Below the pieces are notes generated by a model, which was not told the origin of the DNA, did not search any database, and saw only the letters and a list, made by a program, of their open reading frames with translations. From the NCBI RefSeq assembly GCF_905147045.1, contig NC_065895.1, positions 1,431,001 to 1,495,000 of the forward strand: a stretch of 64,000 nucleotides of DNA, written 5' to 3'. Positions 41,101 through 50,100 of this stretch are shown here, one piece after another (position 1 is the first letter of the stretch; each line of letters opens with the position of its first letter). Both the position numbers and the translations under genes were made by a program. The DNA comes from Nymphalis io (Eukaryota; Arthropoda; Insecta; Lepidoptera; Nymphalidae).

Positions 41101-44100
41101 CACATGCACGACATTTTCCTTCACCGTCGGACCTTCGAAATTCAAAAATTACGCGCATGAAAATTCATTGGCGTTTAATACACGGGTTTCCTGACTCCAA
41201 GGTAATATGTCTCTATTCTGTTTAGGTACAATTATATATATAGCGTTGGACGAAGAATAGTCTATCTTCAAAAGAAAGGACTAACCACTCGAAGATTTCA
41301 TTACAATGATTGTGTAGAGAATGGATTGAGAAATGAATTTTACGTTTGTCTTTTTGCATCATGTCATTCATCAACAAATGCATCTATAGGTAATGAGTCT
41401 TATTGATCGATATTCGCATTGTTCTTTTGTTACGCACAGACGTACAATAGAATTATTCGCATTAGCTGCATTGATGATAAATTGACGGCTAGACGTGAAG
41501 TGACATGGGTTATAACTATATTTAATGCTAGCTGACCGTCCGGATATCGTACGGATAACATTCATACAAAGTGACCTCTGTGATTTTTAATTTACTTAAA
41601 ACTTATGACTGTAGCGTTTAAAGCGCTTAAAGCGGTTGAACCCACGCTAAGCAGTTAGTTAAATATATTTGGCGTGAAATGCTACGTATACATTGATCCC
41701 TGAACAGTACATATTGAAATTTCACTTGTATCAAAATGAAACGTTGATGACAGAACAATAAATTTCAAAAACAAAGCCAATGAATACGTGTTATTGGACG
41801 TTGATGATACAGATACCTTCATAAACATGCCAATAACAATTGTGCAAAGTCAAGTCGGTCGGATGAGCGGTATAAGAACGCATAGAATACGAACAAAAGT
41901 GTAATAATTATTATGTAAGATTATCAAGATTTCATTAAAAATTACACATAAATCTCAATATTCAATTAAATATCTTCTACTTATTGGTTTCTTGTTTATT
42001 CTTTTATTCATTAATCTCATTAACATTTAACCGGAACGAATGCTTTAAAGGGCTGTAATTAAATAATAGATATAACAGAATGCTTACTAATGAAAGAGGC
42101 CAAAATCACCGCAGGCTGATTGATTTTTTTTATAAAAAAGCTTTCGTTGTTATAGAAATTTTTAGAAATGGCATCAATTTGTTTTTCTAACTTATTCTCA
42201 AACTGAAACTAAATTAAATTGATTTAATGTTAATATTACTTATCTTATAATTCCATTACATAGACAATTAATCTCTTTTCATTCATAGAATACAATTATT
42301 GTAAATTACAAATTAATGATTAAATATATTAATGTGTACTGGCCTCTAAAAATATTCATAATAAGAATGAGATAGGAACAAACGGAACGTCGTATAGTAA
42401 ACATTGTCTATAAATATTGGCACTGTAAGAAACCGAGATGAGGTCTTTTGTACCTATATTTAGACTCTTCAAAGAGGACTTAAGCATGTATAGATTAGCG
42501 ATAAATTACTAGTAATTGATTCTACTTACACGGGCTTGCGAAAAATCTAACCAAAAAGTAAAAATTTATTTTTTATTTTTTATATTTGCATCTCCACAGA
42601 TATGTTGTCTATGCCTTTGGTGTATCTTATCTTTACATCACAATCTAAGTTTAAGATCATTAAAATCTTATACACGTCACTTCTATGCTTTTTTTATTCA
42701 CAGGTAACAATCTCAGGGCACGCGTGTCTAATCTAACATTATCCTTTCTTGTTTATGAAGAATACGATTTAAATGGCGTGTTATTAATGATTTTAATGTT
42801 ATATTCAGCTTAGAACGTTTTTTTTTATTGTTACGAAATAGTAACAGATGTAAGCTTAATAAGCTCAACGCTATACAAGCCGGGTGGTAGAAGGATACAA
42901 ATTCGATCCTGTGGTGCTATTCTATCAGCTATCACATCGTATCTCAGTTGTGAAATGTTGAAAAACGATTAATAATGGTAAGCTTTTTGCTGGTGGTAGG
43001 GCTTTGTGCAAGCTCGTCTTGGTAGGTACCACCCACTCATCAGATATTCTACCGCAAATCAGCAATACTTGATATTGTTGTGTTCCGGTTTGAAGGGTGA
43101 GTGAGCCAGTGTAATTACAGGCACAAGGGACATAAAATCTTAGTTCCCAAGGTTGGTGGCACATTGGCTATAAGTGATGGTTGACATTTCTTACAATGCC
43201 AATGTCTAAGGGCGTTTGGTGACCACTTACCATCAGGTGGCCCATATGCTCGTCCACCTTCCTATTCTATAAAAAAAAAAAGCTATTTTGATACTTATGT
43301 TTTTTAAATACTATAATTATTATAGCCAATATCGCATATCACTGTCTTATATTCCACGATGGTGTTCTGCGTTGAATTTTGAGTTTGTGCTTACATAATA
43401 GCTCTACTTGTCCTTTAAACTATTGTCATGGTATTTAGATGGAAAGTAGAAATATTTAAGGTCATTGCCTTTTTAAAAAAAAAAAAGATTGTTCTGTTAC
43501 TTTGTGTGTAACGTTAGCAGGATTTAAAACGTTAACATATAACAATATTTACAATTACGAGAAACGGAATTTTATAATATTTAATTATAGATATTTGAAA
43601 ATATATTCATCTCGTACCTTACATGTCCATTCTACGTCTTCGTATATAGACCCTTCATACCGATATCCCTGGCTCACTCAGCATTCATGCCGAAACACAT
43701 GCAATATAAATTATCTCTGCCTAAACTGTCTCTATCACCAGTAAAAAGAATATCTTGCATTAACATTTTCTAACAATGCGAAAAAAAAAGACATTTGTTT
43801 ATAACAGTGCTTTCCTCAAGTATATTATAACTGAAACATCCAAAATTGAAAAAAAGGATCTTAAAAAATGAAGAAACACAAAAATATTCAAGACATCCAC
43901 TCCGAAGGTAGACAATAAGATAAACCGCCGTAAAAGGTCCGCGTCCGAAACCGACGCACGTAGCTGTCACCGCTCGACGCCATATTAGGTGCGCGCGCGC
44001 AGCAAGAACTCAAGAATTCGTCTGACAAATCACCGGACAATTTGTTTGCTTAAGTACCCGATCCACAGGATGCCACTGAAAATTTCGCGCCGTTATTAAA

Positions 44101-47100
44101 AAAAAAAGTAGGATCAATGCTACCTTAAATTAAGACTTTCCTTATTCCTAAGACAATTTTATTTCGTAAAAATATATTTAGAACTTTAAATATTTTTTAA
44201 TATATATACATGGAGTAATTATTTCAATTAATTTGTAAATATACGCGTATATCCGATTGGATTCTCAGAACTCATATTTTACCTAAATGGTTTTATACCA
44301 AAAACCTTCCAAAAAGTTGACATCAGGTTTTAACTCAATCAGATAAGTAGGTCTCATATGGAGCAAACAAAGAAACATTTATTTATATATTATATAGATA
44401 ATTAAGATAACGTAGTTACTTAAAACGCTATATATTACCTGTCTACCTCTGAACATGAAGTATCGTTAAAAATATTTACATCTGTATTTGTCTATTGATC
44501 TTTGATATATAAATCATTCAAACATCAGAAACCTGATGATGACTTACATACCATGAAATAAATATTATACTCAACAAGAGTTCCGTGGGCAAAATTATTT
44601 AACAAAAGTAATTTTAAAGTGATCGCATAATTAACATTTCACACCTGAAGAAAGCTTTATTAATATTTCAAAGAATTGCTAGCTATATGATACCAAAGTT
44701 GAAAATGTATAAAGCAAACAATACGAGTAATACCTAGAAGCGAAGAGATATCGTCGCATCAATCAGCCCAGCTCCATATAGAGAATGCCTTGAAATAAAA
44801 CCTAGACCATAGATTATAAAATGGTATAGAAAGACAAAGTACGATACACTGTACATGTACACGTATCATCAATATTTACATCGGAATAAGACTTGGCTTT
44901 TGATCAAAGATGTGCTTTTAAAAATAACTGTCGTTCAACCATAGAAGGTTGCAGAGTTCTTTTTAAGTAAAATTGTCGGACCAGATCAATAGTTCGGTTC
45001 GGAATTGACAGAGCGAATACTGTTACACTGTGGTCGTCTACGTATTACGTTCAGGAATAAAAAAAATAGGTTTTATATAAAATATTAAAATGGAATACTG
45101 GAAGCGGGCATTTGGTGAAGTATAAACTTATGTGCCTAAAACTATAAGCATGCTGTATTTTAGCATAGAAAATGATAAAATTTGACTATAGTCCAATAAA
45201 TTTACTATTTTGAGCGGAAATTTTAATATTCAAATATTATACAACAATGCTGTGTAAAGTGATAAATAAAGCAATTGCAATGATGATTTTAAAAAGAGCT
45301 ATAAACAAAGTCATAAATTTTCATAACCTATTTGTCACGTCTATTTTATCTAAGTCTTCAATAAGTAGATGCGCGTACGCAACCGGCATGAAGCGACGTC
45401 GCGATATCTAGCGATTTATCGCAGGAAATATATTTGCAAGTGTAATAATGGTCGATACATGATCGGATACGCATGGAAAATTAGTCTTTTCAAGTAAAAC
45501 GTCGCGTTACAAGCGGGAACCGTTTATGGTAACACCAGCTTTTATGTTACATTTAAAAAATATAATAAGCGTTCCGTAGTTAATTGAAAAAAACATACCG
45601 TTGTACTTCAACTATATAATTAAATTTCATGACAATAATAATAAAAGTAAATAACTTATTTTCGATTATTAATCATAGCCTAAAATTAGCATTCATAAAT
45701 GAAGCATTATTTATTAAGTATCGGAATTATTGAATGATTATACTTTAAGATTTTTTTTTGTTTAATTGAAAATTAAAAAAAAACAATTACAAATATAAAA
45801 ATTAAATTGAAACATCTAACAGGTAAGATATTCGCTAGACGCCGGTGGCGTGGGAATGTCACCCAATAAAAATCAACAAAAAAACTTAGACAACCAATAA
45901 AAAAGGCAACAATTACACGATCGAACAAAATAAGAGCTTAACTCGACTCCAAGCGATCCGATAAAACATGTTAAATGAGTACGTTTGTTTGTTAAATATT
46001 ACTGGTTGGTTTTAATTTAATAAAAATATATAATCAAAAACACATACACATTTGGCAAATCCATTCTAATCTCGTCTCATGAAAATTCACAAGACTGAAT
46101 TTCTATTAAATTGTTTTAGAAATTTTGAAGTATTAACTTTGAAATAAAACGACCCGATTTGTGATTGGTTGACCTAATAAAGATAGCAGAATATTGCGTC
46201 ATTTCTAAATATATCTTGGGCATGATTTTGTTTTACGCATGAGAAGTCGGGGAGCAAGCTAGTACGAGTGCGTGAGCAATACCGCGGGTAATAGCCAGCT
46301 AGTTATAAATAAACGATGTGCGACTTGAGCAAAAACATCGCCTCGCGACATATCGGGTGAGCAATTATAAATCAATAAGTAACTTAAACGATATGTAGCC
46401 GAGTTAATACAGGCTGTTTAAGATCTTTATTTATTAAACAATATGATTTAAATAAAGAACTTAAAACTTGTGTGTAAATATTATGAAAACAAATTCTAGA
46501 AGATCGTATGAAGGTTGAGATATAAAAAAGAGATGGACCAGTGACACGTGAATGTTAATCAAAGTTTGCCGATTCCATTATACTACACATCGTGGTCGGC
46601 GGTGTAGGAAAACACCGTGTGGAAACATTAGCTGGATGTATTTGTACATACAAGCTGAACTCGTCTTCGAATAGTTGAGCAGATCATTTATGTTAGAAAG
46701 AGAGGATAATCACACACAGAGAGTCACTAAGAATCTATGTTATTTACGTAATCGTACTTTTCCAGTCTTTCACATTGATTAGCAAACCACTTAATTGGCA
46801 AACGAGACAACATCACCATTCCTTGCATACACAATGCGCCAACAACCATATATATAAGACATATGAAGTAATGTCCCTCGTCCTTTAGTTACACTGGCCC
46901 ACTCACCGTTCAAACTGGAACACAACAATATCACGTATTGCTGTTTGATTACAATGACTCAATAGACAAATGTCTTATGATACTAAAAAAATATGAAACG
47001 CGAACTTAAATTTCTTTTTTTTTTCAAAACATAAATGCAAATAATAGATTTAAATTAAACGATGATGAATATTATCATATCATGTATCTAAACACATCAA

Positions 47101-50100
47101 TGTTAACAAAATAAATTTCTTCAAGAATTCCTCAACAGCCTGTAGAATCTGAGAATCCATCACTAATTCAGAACACGACGCGTTCAAAAACAGAACAAAA
47201 CTCCAAACAAATTGCCGCGTCAGCCTTCGGGTCCGTTTTTGCACTAATTCGGCATACCTAAATAAAAATTCCGTCTCCTCTTTAAGTGGTCACAAAAACC
47301 GAGTATGGTACACTTCGGCGAACGCGATCGTTGGAGATCTTGGAAAAAAGTGGAACTGAAAGCTAACCGCGATGTTATTCGTATATTGTAATTAATCGAC
47401 GCCATATTGTAATTCTTCTTTTTACGTATATTAATGTTTCAATACATTTATATTAAATGTTTGATAAGGTATCAAGTATTTTTTTAAGTAATTTATTTTA
47501 TTTAATGTTGAGAACGGCCCAGTAGTTAGACGTCAATTTTAACTGAAGGTCGCAGGTTTCAACCCGAATTGAATTATTGACACGCAATTGTCATGCGTAC
47601 TAGTATTATTTTTAATAAATCTCGTATTTGCTGGTGAAGAGAAACATCATGAGCAAATTTGCACGTGTCGGATTAAACTCTGCCACATGTGTCATCTACT
47701 AGTGGAATAAACGTCTAACTCTCTCCTCTAATGAAAAGCCAATGCATTAGCATGAGAGTTTACAGATTGTTATTATTTTTCAAAATAATTCTAGTTTCCG
47801 CCCGAGACATCGCCTGCGAGGATAAAGAACTTTATGTATTTTTCTGTACCCCTAACAATATGTATACAAAATTTCATAATGATCGGTTAAGACGTGAAAG
47901 CTCACAAGCGATCCCGTGGCGTTCATCGTTAAGACGAAAAGAGTACCGCATTGCCACGGGAACAGTGGGGGAAACGCGTAATGCATTTTTCCAGCGTTAA
48001 AAAAAGACCTGAAAGCCTAACAAACAAACTTACTATGAAATAGACCAGGCGAATCGGACGAGAATAATTTATGTTCCAAAAACGTTATAATTGAACATAT
48101 ATGTAGTCTATAAAGATTATCGACGAAATAAAAAATATATAGAAATAAATCTGTCAAATTATCAGTTTCCGACTATCATGTCTGAACTAAACTTTATCCC
48201 TATATTTTTTTAAATAAATAACTAACTAACATAAATTACCATTGAATTAAGCTCAAACCCATATACACTACTCAAACAATATATTCCAGAACGTCCACTA
48301 AGCGTCAACCCCTTTCCCCGTGACATAGATAACTCCGTCCACAAATCGTAAAAGCGACCTTCTGACCTAATGGTGTGCCAACCCCATGATTGTATTCCTG
48401 ACCTACTTGCAAATACCAACGCCTTTCACGTGGAAAATTAATGGCGGACATGATAAATAACATCTTGATAAGGGAAGGACATTTATTAAATTGTGGAACC
48501 TCACGACGCGGACATTTTGATTAAAAACTATAAGCCGGATAAAGTGGCAAAGAATAAAAAAATTAATAACACGTAATGATTTTTTTTTTGTCTTTAAAAA
48601 CAATTAATCCATATAGAAAAATATCTTGTTTTCCCACCGCGGGGCTAAGGCCTCTCGTTTTGAGGAGAAGTTTTAGAGCCTATTCCACCACGAAGCTCCA
48701 ATACTAATTGGATACACATGTGGCAGATATTAATCGGACACGTGTAGGTTACTTTACGGTGTTTTCCGTTAGTGATCATCATTATCATCCTCTTGTCGTC
48801 CACACATAGGCCTCTCCAAAAACGCCACTGAGCTCGATGCACGGAGTGAATTATAAACGAGAAATAAGTACATGAAAAATCAGTGCGATCAGGTGTATAG
48901 CCTACCCAGACAAATCGGCTCTTCATGAAATATTATCATGAAATATTATTATTATATAGAGCCTTATGAAATCGATATTATTAAATAACATGATAAATAC
49001 CTTAGAATGACTCGATTATTATCGAGTAACTATTTAATATATCATTGTTATTCTGTAATAACTCACTTCATTTCACACACACTTCACACTTCTCACTCGA
49101 GAATTATTGAAAACGGTGATACACTATTTCGGCGCATTTTTTATGTAACATTGGGCAAACGGGTAGTTTATTCGCGTTAATGCAGTTTTCACAGAGTAGT
49201 TGTGAAATTTCATGTGCTAAATTGTGATCATAATTCATCTCGTGCTTGACGGTGAAGGAAAACATCGTGAGGAAACCTGCATGTGTCTTATTTCATTGAA
49301 ATTCTGCCACATGTGTATTCTACCAACCTGCAATGAAGAAACGTGGTGGAATAAGCTCCAAACCTTCTCCTCAAAAAGGAGAGGAGGCCTTAGCCCAGCA
49401 GTGGGACATTAACAGGCTGTTAGTGTACTACTACGGTTGTAAAAGACATATTATATTCGTAATAAATATAAAGTTTATATTTATAAATAACCTCAAATAA
49501 TCTATATTACTTGACGATATTTAGATATAAAAACACAATTTGAAGGTAAGTTGATTTCATCAAAGAATATTGTAATTTAATAACGATAACGAATCTATCT
49601 GATATATCTGATTTGTAACTTATTTAAAGTATCGGTAAAATATCATTTGAATAAAGGATATTATGAATTTAAATATAAGCAAGTCTTCATTTGTTTAGTT
49701 TCTAAACAAAAAAAAAGATTATCATTATAAATGGATATTTAATTTACAATAGGCTACATTTTTTATCAGTAATGCTTGATATATTTCAAGAAAATTGAAA
49801 AAAGTACGTTAATAATATACTTACAAATCTTGATCCTTTTATTATATGGATAAACAACAAAGTAAGCTTTAACCTAATAACAAAAAATCAGTTTGAAATG
49901 AGAACTAAACCAAAGACTATCGGCCTTACTTATAAAGATTTAGCGGGTGATCAGTTAAACAGTGCTGTGACTTCTTTTTCTAAGGTCAAATATTAATGAA
50001 AGAAAGAGATAAATCAGTGTTTAACTATACCGTATAATATTAACAAAGAATCACAATGAAACTAAACAATACAAAAAGTGTATTAAAACACTCAAACATA

